The notes: generated from the sequence alone by a model not told the origin. Positions 22,701 through 37,100 are shown, counted from the first letter of the stretch. The stretch is DNA of 64,000 nucleotides from Struthio camelus (GCF_040807025.1 NC_090942.1:43788911-43852910), one strand, 5' to 3'. A program made the numbers and translations.

Positions 22701-25056
22701 GCCAGAGGCAGCACTGCCTTCACGTGGTGACTCTCCTCAGAGGACACCAGCTATGGCTAAGGCAGCGTTCGTCCCCACTGCTAAGACTAGTAGCGCCCAC
22801 TCATTCTGGAGGGGAACGTACCCGCGGGCGTACCCACGTGCAGGATTCATGGCAGCAGCTTTGGGATAAAACAGTGACACCTCACATCTAGATTTCCCCA
22901 TATGCTTTAGGTACAAGCGCAACTGAACTGTTCACCTCAGTGCTGCGCGAAGAGGAAAGAATACCTTATGAATTAAATCGGCTAATGCTGATTATTAATT
23001 AACGCAGTTATCAGTAGCCATTGGAGTATTTTAATTACTACTATCACCAAATAATTATTGGAACCAGTAAAAATAGAAGATAACTGTACTACGGAAACAC
23101 CGATTATAGGCAGAGGTTTCAGCAAGGAAAGCACGTCAAAGTGAGCACCCGGTGTGGGTGGCCCAGCAGAAACCGCTTACCAGGGATGCTGCCCTTCCAC
23201 CACGAGCTTCGACCCACGTCCCCTGGCCCTCCCTTTCCTCCTCGGCCCTCCCTGCCCCGCAGACCTGCTGCGCCTCCCTGCTCCTGTCCCCATCCATGCT
23301 CCGTCCCTCTCGCTCAGCCAGGGCGCAGAACAGACCCTGGTCAAAACTGGCTGTGCAAAAATCATTTATGGTGGTGGCACTGGCTTTGGCTGATCATGTA
23401 GCTACAGCAAAGGTAACAAATCGTTGTAATGCACTCCTCTTTTCTGTGGTTTCTTTGGGTAATAATTTATGACTTTCTTCCCCAAAGAGTGAGTGAAAAC
23501 AAGCTGTGCTTAAAAAGATCACGTTGACTGGCTATTGCACATCACGTAGTCTTGGCAATAACCCTTTTTTCTTGGCACAAACACAGAAGCACTAGGAAGC
23601 TACAGGGTGTCAGAAGCTCTTCTGTATGGTGCTGCTGGTCAGCTTTCAACACTTGGCTTATTAATTATCTCCAACACTGCATTCAAGTTCTAACGGCCAC
23701 GGTTGCATAGTGCACGTTCTGTAACAGTGCACAAACAGTTTTTCTAAGATAGAGCAGAGCCTGTATAATACAAATCTCTTTTGCTGAGAAATATTGGTGT
23801 AGCAAAGAAATGAAAGAACTAAAAGGATTCTTACAGATATTTTATCCCTTGGAGAGGAAGATCCAGCTTTAATGAAAGTGAAATCCCACGGTTAGGAAAA
23901 AGCCCAACTGACCTACAATGTTTTCCTTAACTGGATTACAAACATCATCTTTGGAATATGTTTAAAATCAATTATTCTTTTCTCTTAGTTGTGCTGTCAG
24001 TTTGTTTTTTACACTTCACTGCGCAAGGCAATGAAACAAGGCTGCTGTGTGTCTTATTGATTCCACTTTATGTTGAAAGTCAGTTTATCTTTCTAGATGT
24101 TGGGCAGTGGTAAATGCTATTTTGATTTCTTTTCTAGCGTAGATGAGATAATTATCTCCACAAACTTTAAAACTGAGTGAATTGATATCATTGTCTACCA
24201 AAGGGTCTTTTCTGACCTTGCCTGGGACCCGAGGTTCTTCCACAGAGTAAATTAAAAGACGCATTGCACAGTAAAAAGAGACAGCATTTGTGCAGCACAG
24301 AAAGACACCCCACTTAATCCAAAACTTAAAACAAAGGAGACATACGAACAGAAATCGAAGAGGAGGTGACTGAGATTTATTGTCTGAAAGGCAGGAATTA
24401 AACAGGGATTTACAGTTTTTGGAAGTTGCTTTGCAAGCTGCTTTTGCAGGTGCTCTGCATTGGGTGCATGGGGAGAGCACGACAGGCAGAACAGCAAGTG
24501 TGAAGCCAGGAGTGAGAAAAGGAAACAAAGAGAGCAAAAAAGGTAAATGTGTAAATGGGAAAAAAAGATGTGTGGGAACAATGGAAACTGGGAGACAGAT
24601 AACTAGGAAGATAATATGCAAGGTCCCAGTGGATAAGGTCTTCTGGATGAGGACAAAAAGCCAACATTTAATACTATTTGAGACATGAAAACAGAACAAG
24701 GGACATGGTCAGTCATCAGCATGAGGCAGGTTTTCGTATTAGGTTGAAAAAATTCTTTTCAAAAATCAGAAGCTTATTAACTCCAAACTGGCTACTTGGT
24801 GAATATGTTTATTCTGAATATTCCCTGCAAGTACTGGCACTGTGCATGCTATTTTGTCTGAAGATATTTTTCCTGTAGCAGTCCAAAAAGGCTCTATTTC
24901 TGGTGTTCAAAAGCTTTAACAAACCATTCATGAATTGAAACTTTGTTAGTTAATTGTATTTTTTCCTCACTCCTGAAAAGGTTATTTCTCCGAACTCAAA
25001 ATAATTTATATATGATTTTTTTTGAGAGACTGAATTTAAAGTCAGAAGTATGTATA

Positions 25057-25102
25057 GTCATTTACATATACATTATATATATTATTATATATATTATATA
25101 TT
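25057..25102. repeat. AT-rich microsatellite
   Basis: Irregular TA/TTA repeats (tatatatattattatatata) flanked by unique AT-rich sequence. Confidence 0.8.
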
Positions 25103-27480
25103 TCCATAGTGAAGTCTGGGTCATTTTTGATCTCTAGTTACACATATTACTGTTTATTCTCTATTATTTATTCTACACGTTTGAGCTCACGGCAAGCGGC
25201 ACGCCTTCAGTTCAGTATAAATCACCTTAAATGTTCCACTTTCAATGGAAAAAACATCAATTAGCCCATTCTCCAGTGCAGTTTAACACCACCCTTTGTG
25301 CACATATAATGATCCTGGTGACATGGCTGCGTTGGCCGGGAGCGGGAGGAATAGCAGGAAAAGGGCCTTTTATCGCTGCGGTTTCTTTTTCTCAGGGGCT
25401 GGCTGCAGTTATCCTCGAAGAGCAGTATCCGCTGGTGGTTTTGCTAGTAGGACTCCAGCAGTGTTGCTGCGTTGCAAAGCCCTGGCGCGAGTGGGCAAGC
25501 CCCTCATCTAGGCAAGGCTGAAAGGCCAGATCAGGAACCCACTGAAAACATCTAAAAGCAGCCCACTGATTTCAGTAATAATAATAATTATGACGGTACT
25601 GCTCCTTTAGCACACAGCCTTCTGCCTCTGCAAGCCTTTCAGCCTTGCTTCTTCAACTGGCCGCAACATCAGTATTTCAAACAGAAAAAGTCTCGGCGCG
25701 GCTCAGGCCAAACCTCACAGAAACAGCAATGGAACAAAAACGCACCACGCTCGGATTCATTTCAGCACGTGAGGTGCTGCAGCCTTAAAAATCCTTCATA
25801 TTAACTTAGCTTTCTGAAATCTAACCTCTGTGTTTAGCTGTACATCAGAAATAAAGGAGCTTTGTTTCCAGCTTGCAGTTATTTGGTAGGCATTAGGCCT
25901 TTTAAAGGCCCCTTGGCATTGCACGCATTCTTCCAAAACTAGCTGTTAACATCTTACAAATAATTACATGGGCCTGAAATTCACAGCTCAAACTTGTTTT
26001 GATTTATTTGTATGTAACTGTTGTCATGCAACAGATGTTTTCAAGATACTGTTTCAAGATACTGTTTTCAATCCAGTATTATGTTCCTAGCAAAAAGGTT
26101 GACAGAAATCAAAAGTAAGTAGCTCTTCTAAATAGCAGTCATTAAAATTATGTTATGCAAAACATAATGCAAAATATAGTTATTTTATTGCAAAAGACCT
26201 AAGGTGAAATAAAGCAACTTTGCAGCTTAGCACAATATTTACTGTTTGATCGTACTGTCTATGAACTACTCCAAAATTTAGAGAAGGCCGTGGGAAGAGT
26301 TCATTGCAGTGCGTTTGGAAGCTGGTACTAAAAACAACAGGAAAATCGTCTGAGAAATGAGGATTTAACCACTGGCCGACATATTTACTGATAATTACAC
26401 ATTCAGGATAATGAATGCTGGTGGTTACCATCGGCCTGTGGCTGTTTTGTATTCAGAGAGGATTTGACAAATTCCCAGCACACAGCAAAAGACGTCTCGT
26501 GCACAGATCGTCTCCCCTCTCAGGACGTTCAGGTCGCTCTGACCCATTTAGTACTTCAGGAAGATATTTGCAAAGCGCTTGCACGATTCAGGAGTACAGG
26601 TCTCATGTTAAGAGCTGACAGACAGATGAGCTAGACATGTCATTAGTTTCCGGTAGCGCAGATTAGACATCTACGTCCCATTAACCATCGGGCACCTAGA
26701 CACCCTTGAGGCTTGGAGGTCTCAGAGACTTCCACCAGTTTCCTTCGTCGCTCAGGGCACTTGGCCAGACGTTTTCCAGCGCAGTCGCCCACGTTGTGCT
26801 CCCAGCTCAGTAGCAGGATTGTATTCGCTCAAGCGGCCTCTGTGTCGCCTCGGCGGGGCTGTTGCCACAACCCTCCTCTGAGCTTGGAGACCCCACGAGA
26901 GCATGTAGTGGTTTGTGGGGGCTAGGCACACCCTGGGTGCCCTGTTGTTTGAACAGAGCTTTTCTTATCAGGGAAGCGGTGGGTTGTTTAGTCCAGTGGG
27001 TAGAGATGGTTACGGTTTCACCCCCACTCTTGTTGCTCACAACTGTACAACAAAACAAAATCCTTCCTGCAGAAGGCAAGTCAGTGGTGCTTGGAGTTCT
27101 TTATTTTAGCTACTGTAACTTCACATGGTGTTCAAATCTGTATAAACGTAGTCCTTTCCTGATGTTTTCTGTGCTAATTATCTCAGTAACACGTCTGGAA
27201 GTGGTTTCTAGGGGTTACTTGCTTGCTTATAAAAACGCTTCCCGTTACTCATTTTGCTCTCATTGCCTTTTAGGTCCTCTCACTCTTGCCTTATGGAAAA
27301 ATGCAGGACATGTCATGCTGCCTAATCTTTTATTTTCCCCTTTGCCTGGCACTCCTTTTACTATCTCCACCCTAAAGCCTAAGCTGGGCTTGTTTTTACT
27401 GCTCCTTGTTTGGGAGCAGATCACAAGTCAGTAGACCGTGCACACACATGCACAGGCATATGTATATATGTCTGTAGATA

Positions 27481-27506
27481 TCTATACAGACATATGTCTG
27501 TATAGA
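27481..27506. repeat. 26-bp perfect palindrome
   Basis: The centre is ACATATGT and each 13-nt arm reads TCTATACAGACAT on one side and its reverse complement on the other. A second, imperfect inverted repeat with arms ATGTCTGTA and TACAGACAT lies immediately upstream (about 27468-27493), so two alternative hairpins overlap. Confidence 0.9.
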
Positions 27507-30279
27507 GGAACGTATTATTTTCACGTGGAGTGGGAGAGCAGCACAGTTTTATTACGTGGTGGCATGTGAGCAACCAACTGTGTTGGGGCAGAGCACAGGC
27601 AGTCAGGAAGAGCCTGCTCATACGAGTGCTAAACTCGAACCTGCTACTCAGGTTATTTTTTCTCCTCTACATGCCCATCTGCATTTTGTATACCATGCCC
27701 TTTGGATCTGCTGGTGCTTTTCATTCTTTCAGCAATGCTTCAATGTATTTTGTATATAATGAAATTATTCTAGTGCCTCAGCTATTGTCTGCTTTAGTTC
27801 ATGTCCTTTTACTCTTGCTTGCAATGGGCACTCACTCAATCCATCTGGCAGCACGTCCTTTCATTATTTCCACAATTCTGAATACCTCTTTTTCTCTTGA
27901 GAGCACACATCTATTGCCCTGACCTTTTCAAATAACTCATATGAAGTTTCTGTGTTATTTTAGTTTGCCTTAGCAGCACCTTCACAATTGAATTCACATA
28001 GTATTTTATAGTTTGATTCTTGTCTCCATGGTTCAATTACACTGCAGGGAAGAAATGTTGGAAAAGTAAATGAATATGAAAGAAAATTACGCAACATATT
28101 ACTCTAATATAAGACTTTCAGTGTGTTATTCATAATTTCACATATAGATGAGGTACAGACATTTGATTTACTACTCTTTGTCTGAATCAGTCATATATGG
28201 CAAATTTCTGTGAAGAAGACATTGAAGGTGTCTATTATTATTGGCATTAACTGATACACTTTCCAGAACTGCTAGACTACTCATGGCACTGGACCAATTT
28301 GTTATTTTGGGAGTAGATAAAGTCTTCATTTAACTTTCTGGCACTCAGTGTAGCTCTTAAAAATGGTTTTCTTTGTTTTACTTTAGGTTTTCTGTTGCTC
28401 TTAAATCTGCTACATTCTATAGGGTTTTGCCACAGGAGACCGGGGGCCTGGGTATTAGGTGTACTCTTTCTTGGATGCCTTCCCAGAAGGCTTAATTTGG
28501 GGTGGGTGGAAGGGGGACACTTGCAGATAATGTGCAATATTGTACTTGCATGTTGCAGTGTCAGCATTCATGATTTCTTCCAAGACCAGCAGCTGTCACT
28601 GTTGCTGATGTTCACTAGATACCAAATACGATTTTCATACAACATCGTAGCACTTGGAGTGGTTCGATCTTTTTTTCTTTTTTTTGGTGCATAGGCTTTA
28701 CCCATTGTGTAGTCTGTAGGTATAAAACCTGGAGCCAAATCCAGTAAGGAACTTGGCTGGTTAGAGGAGAAGCTCGATAGCAGGTTTGTACCTGCCTGCA
28801 AAGCTTCCTCGATTCCTAATTTTAATGTTCCCCCTTGCTGGAGCTGCCCTTTCTCCAGCTCTGGTGTGGGCCAGCTGGGGGCCTGGATGATGCCTAACGC
28901 CAAGAGGGATCCTACGCGAAATGTTGCTGCCCTGCACGCGTTTCCCTGCTGAGCGCACAGGCAGGACTGTTTTGCATAGAAATGCCATCACTAATGCTTC
29001 CCCGAAGGCAACTTGCGGTGCTATTGTGTGTGATAACCTTGCAATTACAGCAATTGGCGAGAGTGTGGGAGACTGGAATTTGGGCGCTTTTCAGGCAGGG
29101 AGGACACCAGCCCGCGTCCCTGGAGGCTTGCCTTCCTCGCCAGGCCAGGAGCTGCCTGCTGTTGGCAGGGACTGCCCAGCCACGGGAGTGAAACGGGACA
29201 GATCTGGCGCTGCTGTGGGACGGCTCTGCTCTATCGGGGATTTTATCCAGTGCACCCTTCCTCATGCCCAGGACCCTTTCCTTCTTTATGCACTGACTGT
29301 CTTCTGCAAGAGTACTCTAGAGGTTATTCAGGCAGCACTTTGCCGTCTTCAGAGGTGTTCAGCTCTGGGGCAGCACATATGCACAGCTGCCCTGGGCCCT
29401 GCCTTGAGCTTGCTGCCCAGGACCAGGAGTGTCCCCAGCCTGGGCCACCCGCTTCCTAGGGCCAGCGAAGCAGGAATTTGAACCCAAGGAGCCCTGGCCG
29501 AGGGCTTTGACCGGTTACTCATCCACCTCCTCCAGCTAGGTTTTGAAAGAAATCGTGTGGGGCAGCTGGGGTAGACTCCTGTACCTGTGCGCAGCTCCGA
29601 AGGTTAGCGGGCTCAGCTGATTTAGTCTGAGGCAATTTGCTGGGCTGCGGCTCAGTACTTACAGTATTTTTATTTTTGACATTCCCAAGAATATTCTTTG
29701 CTCAGTCGTGGCTGAAGTAAGGTCTCTGGTAAAACGCACGCTTAAGCACATGCCTCAAGTCCCGTCACCTTGATTTTGCTCAGCCTGATTTTGCTCTCTC
29801 TGCTCAGGCATTGGAGTCAGTGGGATAAACAAGCTGGTACTGCTACATGGTAGTTCAGGTCCTGGAGCTGAGCGAGGGTTTCAAGCTTTGCTTCTCCACA
29901 GAAGATATGACACCAGTTTGGATCTATAGCACAGAAATTACACTGTGCTCTCTTTCTGTATCTTCCCCTTGGCACACAGTTTCTAGACGGTCTAGCCGAG
30001 GTAGTAGACATAGAGCATTTACACATTTGAGGCTCATAAATATCTTGCAATCCTCAGCCTTTTGAACTGAAACGCTCTCATATTTTTTCAAAGCATTTTT
30101 TAAAGCAACAATCGATGAAAATATCGCCAGGAACCCGGTTTTCCAGCACATATTTTCTCATTCATCTTGAGTGCTGAGTTATGCTGCAAAAGGCACAACA
30201 CAGCAAACACAATCCCACAAATTTACCTTAAGTCCCAGAGGAGCCTCACTGAGGACAATTCGTACTTGCATTAGCATGT

Positions 30280-30318
30280 GTTTGTAGAGCATGTGGTTGT
30301 TTGTAGAGCATGTGGTTG
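30280..30318. repeat. Short tandem duplication, about 20-bp unit
   Basis: TTTGTAGAGCATGTGGTTG is present twice in tandem, then a partial third copy (GTAGAG) follows. It looks like a replication-slippage duplication. Confidence 0.75.
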
Positions 30319-31059
30319 TAGAGAACACAGAGACCTGATGCTGAAAAGATTTATGACAGTTTGACAGCATCCACTTGAAAATGTCACTCCAGTAGCAAGA
30401 AGGATGCCACTGCAGCCCACCGCGGAGCAGCAAGTGATTGTCACCAGTTCCCTGTGCTGCACGTGCTCTGGTAACAAAAGTTTACATGAGTTTTAGGGGG
30501 ATGAGAGAGAGCTCCGAATTTCTGCTGTGGATGAAATTATGCTTCAGCAAGGTCATTTTTAATCCAGCTGTGGCTTGGGGCGAGGGCACTAGTGTCTGGG
30601 CCTCCTCCTAACACCGTGCTGTGTGAGCTGATGTGGATATTCCTGGCCAAATCCTGAAGTCCTTGCTCTATATTTACTCGAAGGGGCTGTTAGCATCACT
30701 TTGTCTGTGTCAAGGTGCGGTATATACAGAATGAGAACATCAGTATTTGATACCTTTACGGGTCAGGGAAGGGAGCTTTAATGTTTTACAAAAGAATATG
30801 TTTTCAAAAAGGATTTGAAGGGCGAAAAGGGATGAGGAGTTGGGCAGGAAGGCAGTATCCTTGCCCTATGGCTGGTGCTGGATTTGACTCAGAAGAGCAT
30901 TGCAGATACAAGGCAAGGTAAAAGGTTCAGCTCCTTTTTGTTTCAGTGGTTTGGCCGACTCATTTATTTGCTTGTTTATTGGCTCAGCGGCTGGAGTGGC
31001 TTATTTCCATGTTCATTGTAGGTTCATCAGTTCTACTTAATTCTTTGGCATTTTCAAAG

Positions 31060-31170
31060 AATGGAGTCCAATTAAGGCCATTTCCTTGAACTTTATCGTT
31101 ACGGACAGCGCTCAGTTTGTGCATTCCAGTTACATGACAAATTCGGTGCAGCCATTCCAGCCAACTGGGG
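31060..31170. promoter_or_regulatory. CArG / MCAT / E-box cluster
   Basis: Within about 100 bp there is a perfect CArG box CCAATTAAGG (31068-31077), two CATTCC MCAT motifs (31122-31127 and 31153-31158) and an E-box CAACTG (31162-31167). SRF, TEAD and bHLH factors acting together are typical of muscle enhancers, and CSRP2, a smooth-muscle gene, is about 15 kb away. Function is inferred from motif content only. Confidence 0.3.
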
Positions 31171-34100
31171 AGTTGTAAGGAACTTCCACTTTCATGGAAC
31201 TGGGATTTTTCCTGCCAGTGTAGAAAGAGTTTTCTGTCTGATTTACATTTCCTCAGGCCTAGAGAGGTACCCGAGAGGAAAGTGGAACCTGTGTTTCCTT
31301 TATCTTAAATAGATCTATACAAACTCCTGTCATAAAGGGAGCTTTGAATTAACGAGAGCAGAGGGCAACCAGCATTCCCCAGGGAGCTTTCAGTAATTCA
31401 TGGGAACATTCAGTAAGGCCTGGGATTTGGGCCTTAATTTGAGGTTTAGCCAAAAGAAAGGTGTCAAAATATTGATCTTTCCAAATTATATGCAGTATTT
31501 ATTAGAGCTAGCTGCTGAGATTTTACTTTAGTCCATATCAGGATTGCTGAAACTGGTACAAGTTACTAATATAAATATTACTTAAAGGTTCCTTTTTCTC
31601 CTTTAATGTGACTGCTAGTGCTTTGCTGGAGTTCTTTAGCTTCATATGATATTCCTGAATATGACCTTAAAAAAAAAGAGAGAGAGACAAATTAAATGGC
31701 TTGCCTTTTTGGCTACACGCATATTTTTGTGGTGCGGCCAATGATGATTGAACAAAGCTACGGCTTGAGTAAAAGCCATGTCAAACTGCAAGTGTGCGTT
31801 CTTTAGATGTTCTAACAGGAAAGTAACGTTGAAAGAATACAGCTGCTGTCCTACAGCGCCTATAAATAGATGCATTCTCCTACCTGAAGATTTCCTAGAA
31901 CCTTATTTTTGCGGGGGACTGAAATGTACTACATTTTTCAGATTGGATGAGGGGGTATGGAAACTTTCATCTTTGCACTGAATATAAACATTGCTTCTCA
32001 GGAAGTTAGGATCAAAGAGCAGAAATGATGCTTCCTCATCTTTGCTTTGTTTCCTAATGAATTAAACAAGTTATTTTCTCTTGTCCTTTGCTCTGGCAGA
32101 CCTGGAAAACAGGAATGATGGATGTGGTAATGGCTGTTTTTCAACATAACAGAATCCTTCCCTTTTTTCCTTGTTTTGGCTCACCTAATTTGTTTCAGGT
32201 GCACCTATCCATTTCTCTAAGCAGTTGTAATTAGGTTAAATTGTAAATAGTGAACATTTCTTTGTTTCTAGACAGTAGCACAGCTAGGAGTGCAAATTCA
32301 GATAAGTCCGATTATGGTGTACAGGCAGTAACTATATTTCTGGCACAGCAAATCATTTCATTTGCAATATTTTAAACAAACAAGCACCCAAAATGGTAAA
32401 TGTCATTCTTGCACAAATTTCCTCTGAGAATATTAAAAAAAGACTTGCTACATTTACTTGAATTCAGTACATTTGGTACTCATGTACCAAATTGAGCTCC
32501 ATTCTGAATTTTGGACAAGCTGGATCCTGCTTGTGTCTCTGCTTCCTCTTTCAGCAGGTCACTTCAGTACAAAGTGTCAGGGTAATCTTGCATTAGCAAA
32601 CTGATATACGCCTGGGAGCTCACCTACCTTCCCCAAGGGCTGTATACCAACATCCTATTGTGAATAAACATCGGTCCAACCATCCCCTTTAGATACAGTC
32701 CTCGACAGGACTGGTTTTTGATGAGACAACGAATGTGGGCTTCCCTTACCACCTGTGAAACAAGTTTTTGGCTTTGGAAACTTGAATCAGAAGCTCACTT
32801 GGAAGGAAATTTCTGTGTTGAATAAATTGATGCTACAGGAAGGAAGGGAAAGCAAGCTGTAGCTAAGGGGCTTATAGCCCAGAAGTACAGCTAAAAGTTT
32901 TAGGATGTGGACATTTTTCCCCACTGAAGTGTTATGAGCCTCATTTATCGGGAAAGAGAAGATAGCTTCCCTGGCCATCTAACTGTGGCTGTGCTACTGT
33001 AATGTTATAATGTGAAGGGGATGATGTCTTTCAAGGAGACTATCAAATGATTCAGTAGCCTGGATAACCGACTGTGGATTTCTTCACATGACAAGGCCAA
33101 GCTGTAATAACAGTTTGGGAATAATGATGCTATATTTTTCCATTAAATAAAGTTTTATTTCGGGAGCCTTGACTGATTTTTAAAGTAACGTAGCCTTTTC
33201 TTGCCACTAAAGCCCACATCTTTATTACAAAGCTGAACTGTTCTCTCTCAAACCACAATATGCATGTTGAAACAATACTCTCCTACAGATGATGAACATT
33301 TAGAACATATTTTTCCATGTGAATCATTCATTCACTTAAGAATAACTTCTCTTATTAAACAAGATATAGCCATGTGACAAAAATGTTTGTTGTAAGTTTG
33401 TATTCTATCTCTCCTTTTCATTAGACTAGTAAAATTTTATTGCTGTTTCCTATAATTATCTGATGATCGCATCATTTTTTCCTCCTTATCCCCCATATTT
33501 TCTTTAAACATAATATAAAGCCGTTTCCAGCCTGTTTTTTGCAAGAACATCTAAGTGAAACAAATGACCAAGAACTGATCCTACAGTGGGATGAATGCAG
33601 ATAGATCTGTATTGCCTCTTTGAAGCTGGCGGTCACACACCTGCAGGCACAGTTGCCTGCCTGTATTTCTCTGCCGGTTAAGGCCCTAAAAGAGAAACAA
33701 AGTTGTTATTCCAATCCCCCACACTGATCACTGAAAAATATGGTATCTCCACAATTTTCTATATTTTCCTTTAAAATTAGAAGGTTCTCAGGGAGCCTGA
33801 AAAGTGTATGTTGTAGTCATAAAGCTAGCATACTGGGTGAATACCTGTTACCGGATGCTAAGTCTTGCCACTGACTATAATACTGCTTTTCAGGGATATT
33901 ATCTGTCCATTTCACAGCCCCAAATAAAAGGTAAACAAGATCCCAAGTTCCAAGAGTGATTAGTTTTGGTAATTGTTCTGCTGCTTTCTTTGTGCAATTT
34001 ACTTCTATAAATACACACTAGGGGAATCATTTGTCTAGTGTACCATGGCACAGTAATTTCCTATATAATTTCATCCCATTGCTGCAGGAACTCATTTGAG

Positions 34101-37100
34101 TTAGCAGCAATTGTTAATAAATCATTAACAATCATTAACTTTGGGCAGCAGTGATTGCTAATCAAGATTTCCATGCTGCATTCTCAATCTCTGAAGGTTG
34201 AGCATTAATCAAATTAGTAGCGTTTTTTGTTATTTGGGGGAAAAAACCAGTATGCATCCTATCAATTCAAAAGAACTGTTAGTAATATCTTTGCCTTCAA
34301 AAACATTACATGCTTTCAGTATAGCTGTTGGAAAAGTCAGAGGCTTTTGTGCTGCATAAATTGTTGAAAATGTTTTGTGGTTTAAATTAACAAAGCTTCC
34401 CCATTGTCCATGCTACTAACAATCATGTTATTGGGAACAACTGTGAAGGTAGCGACATCACTCCAACTATGTCTCTCATGGTCAGTCCTCTTTGTCTCAT
34501 ACCTCGTGGCACTGAAAAAGCCAGCTACTTGTAATACTTTTAATGCCCTCTTTTTCTCGAGGCCTCATCTAATAATAATAATCTACATTTCTAGTAATGT
34601 ACCCCTCGGGCCACATCAGCACCACACTTGCAACTGATAGAGATATTGCTGTATTAAGGCTTTTTGCAGCTCTCCCATAGAAGAGTGTTTAATTCCAGTT
34701 TTCTGTCGTGCTGCGGTGACGTTGTAGTGTCCCCCAGGAAGAAGCACAGCGACAGAGCCAAGGGATGACAAGCTGCTGGAAATCTTCCCCGGGGAAGAGA
34801 GGCTGGCAGGGTGTCTCTGTGCACCTCCCACTGCCTGGTGGGCGCAGAGAGCCCAGGACGGCTGCTGGGCAGAGCTGCCATGGGGCTGACCTGCCTGGAG
34901 TCTCCTCCTCATCACAGCAAAGCCAAAGCTGGTCACGGCATGACTCACCAATCTCAGCAGTTGCAGGTAAGCTGCGGTGCCCATGCAGTCACTGAGATAA
35001 ACTGCTTTGCACGCTCACCTCACTGGGAGCTGTAAAGATTAATGTTTGTAAAGTCCCTGGGTGATGAAAATGCTGAACAGTGCTAACTTTTTTATTGCTG
35101 CTGCTTGCCACACAAATACTTGCTATTACATTTATTACTAAAATACGTTTCCCGTAGAATTACGCATCACAGACCCATGAATAGTATCGGGCTGAAATCA
35201 GGGTGATCCTATTTCAAAGAGTTCCAATGGAATGAACAATAATTTGCCACTAATAGTAAAGAAGCATTGATAAAAACTCTGAACAGATTCCCAACAGCAC
35301 ATATTTTCCAGCCCCTGCCTGGTAATTTTCAATAAAACCCAAGAACAATATGGCCATTAACTGTTATACTAAATGTCATCCAGATTGTTCATATCATTCT
35401 GCATCTTTTGTATGCGTGTTTTCATAATTTATGGTGTGTGGCCACATTTGGGGTCACTCAGTGATACTTCCGTGGAAAAACACAAGATTAAGCTCAAATG
35501 AAGCCCAGAAGGGATAGGTGACTAGCTTTCCCATTTGATTTTATACTTTCAAAAGTATAAAGCCATCTTCTAGTTTGTGGCTTCAGTTGCAAACAGACTG
35601 CATCCGGAAAAAAGCTTTTGCATGTGAAGATGTATGTTCTTGAAACAGGCAAGGTCACCAGTGGTGATAGCATTTGGATTTCACCAGGAGCTGCATAGTG
35701 ATCATTTGCAGGAAGGTCTGCAGCAATGCGCGTGTGTGCACAGCTTCCTAAACAAGTCTGTTGGAGAAGGGAGAAGTACTGCTGGACCTCTGACTGGGCA
35801 GCTTGTCATCGGGCAAGACACCTTTCGGTGCCTGGCGAAGTTCTTTGCTGCGGTAGGACAATATAGCTAGAGGCCTGATTCAAAACCCACTGTGGTTTGT
35901 GGTGACATCCACTCACCTACACAGATTTTTGAATTAGACTCTATTTGTTTTGGAGTATGTTCAATAACATACTCTGCTGAAAAAAAAAGACCTTTTTTCA
36001 TGCTTGGCTAGTGCTGCTCACTGTTGCTTGCTAGGTGTAAAAGTTTCAAAAGTCACCAGCTACTTAGGAGACTATTTCAAAGGCTTCACAAGCGCAACAA
36101 CACCATTTTATTATTGCAAGCACTTACTTACACCATGTACAGGTTGGTTCTGCTCTTGTTGCTCTTTAAAGTTCCAACAGCAGTAACCAGTACCAGATGA
36201 CTTACACTACCAGCCAAACAAGCAGATAGCTGAAACAAAACATTTTGTACTACCTCATGGGAAAATTATTTGTTCCAATTATTCAGTAAATATTGCAAAT
36301 TCACAGACAATTAGAAAACCTTTTGAATATTTTTGTCATCGTGACAGAGCTATGTCTATATAGAATATTATTTTAAATTAATATTTCAGCTGGCTCATCT
36401 TTAATTTATTCTCTCTGACTGGCCTGCTTTCGTCCTATTGACAGAGGAAGCAAAAAACGTATGAATGTGCTGTGATTCCCAAATTCCCTATTTAATAAAA
36501 AATATTAAAAAATTAAGAACAAGCTTTAAGGCATGTCCTGCTGTGCAGTTAGTTCTCTTAAGAAGATTAGCAGATGTTACAGCATCCCAGTCCTGACCGT
36601 GCTGGTATCTTGGCTGCCATTTGCTGAAAGGCTGGGATCTTCCCTCACATACACACAAGTCATTAAAAAATATAATTGTTGGTATGTCTTAAGTTGCCTA
36701 AATGAGGCAAATGTCAGATCATCATGTTTGTTAGGCTAAATACACTGCAGATAGAAACCCACAGAAAGAAATAATATAAATGCAACTCACTCTGACTATC
36801 TAGAAGGGCCTTCAGTACAAGACTTCGTATTTCAAAAACAAAAAATTAGCCATTATCTTTTTTGTTGAAATGTACAAATGAAATTCTTTCCATTATACAT
36901 TGTATTTGCTAATTATACGGCCAAGGTTTCTTTTTGTGCTCCGCTGTAGCATGCCCTGTCTGCCACATAACTCCGGTGTGGTCATTCCTGCGTCCAGCCA
37001 TCTGTTAGACTCTGAAATTGCAAGAGAAAAACTTTCAATGTTTGAGTCTCTTTTTAGCAATTAAAACACACTCTAAATTGAAAAGTTGAATGTTGTTAGA

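Larger units (their letters stand above)
16701..31000. other. Intergenic desert, first part
   Basis: No exon of a known gene is recognised. Local features are a pyrimidine-rich GC patch (about 23150-23340), AT microsatellite sequence (25057-25102), a 15-bp tandem duplication near 26040-26068, a 26-bp perfect palindrome (27481-27506), a GC-rich patch (about 28840-29470), and tandem copies of TTTGTAGAGCATGTGGTTG near 30280-30318. A TATAAA at 19903-19908 follows a C-rich stretch but no gene can be tied to it. The longest frames (204 codons at 24085-24699 minus, 190 codons at 26862-27434 plus) have low-complexity or hydrophobic content and look like chance. Confidence 0.6.

Noticed and set aside
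24085..24699. Open frame of 204 codons on the minus strand
   Set aside because: The translation is dominated by F, L, S and C from T-rich sequence, with no domain and no splice or promoter context. It is consistent with chance in AT-rich DNA.
26862..27434. Hydrophobic open frame of 190 codons on the plus strand
   Set aside because: No family resemblance, irregular hydrophobic stretches, and no surrounding gene structure.
27468..27506. Palindrome considered as a microRNA hairpin
   Set aside because: There is no loop of suitable size in the perfect palindrome, and the sequence is simple TA/CAGACA-like rather than a typical precursor.
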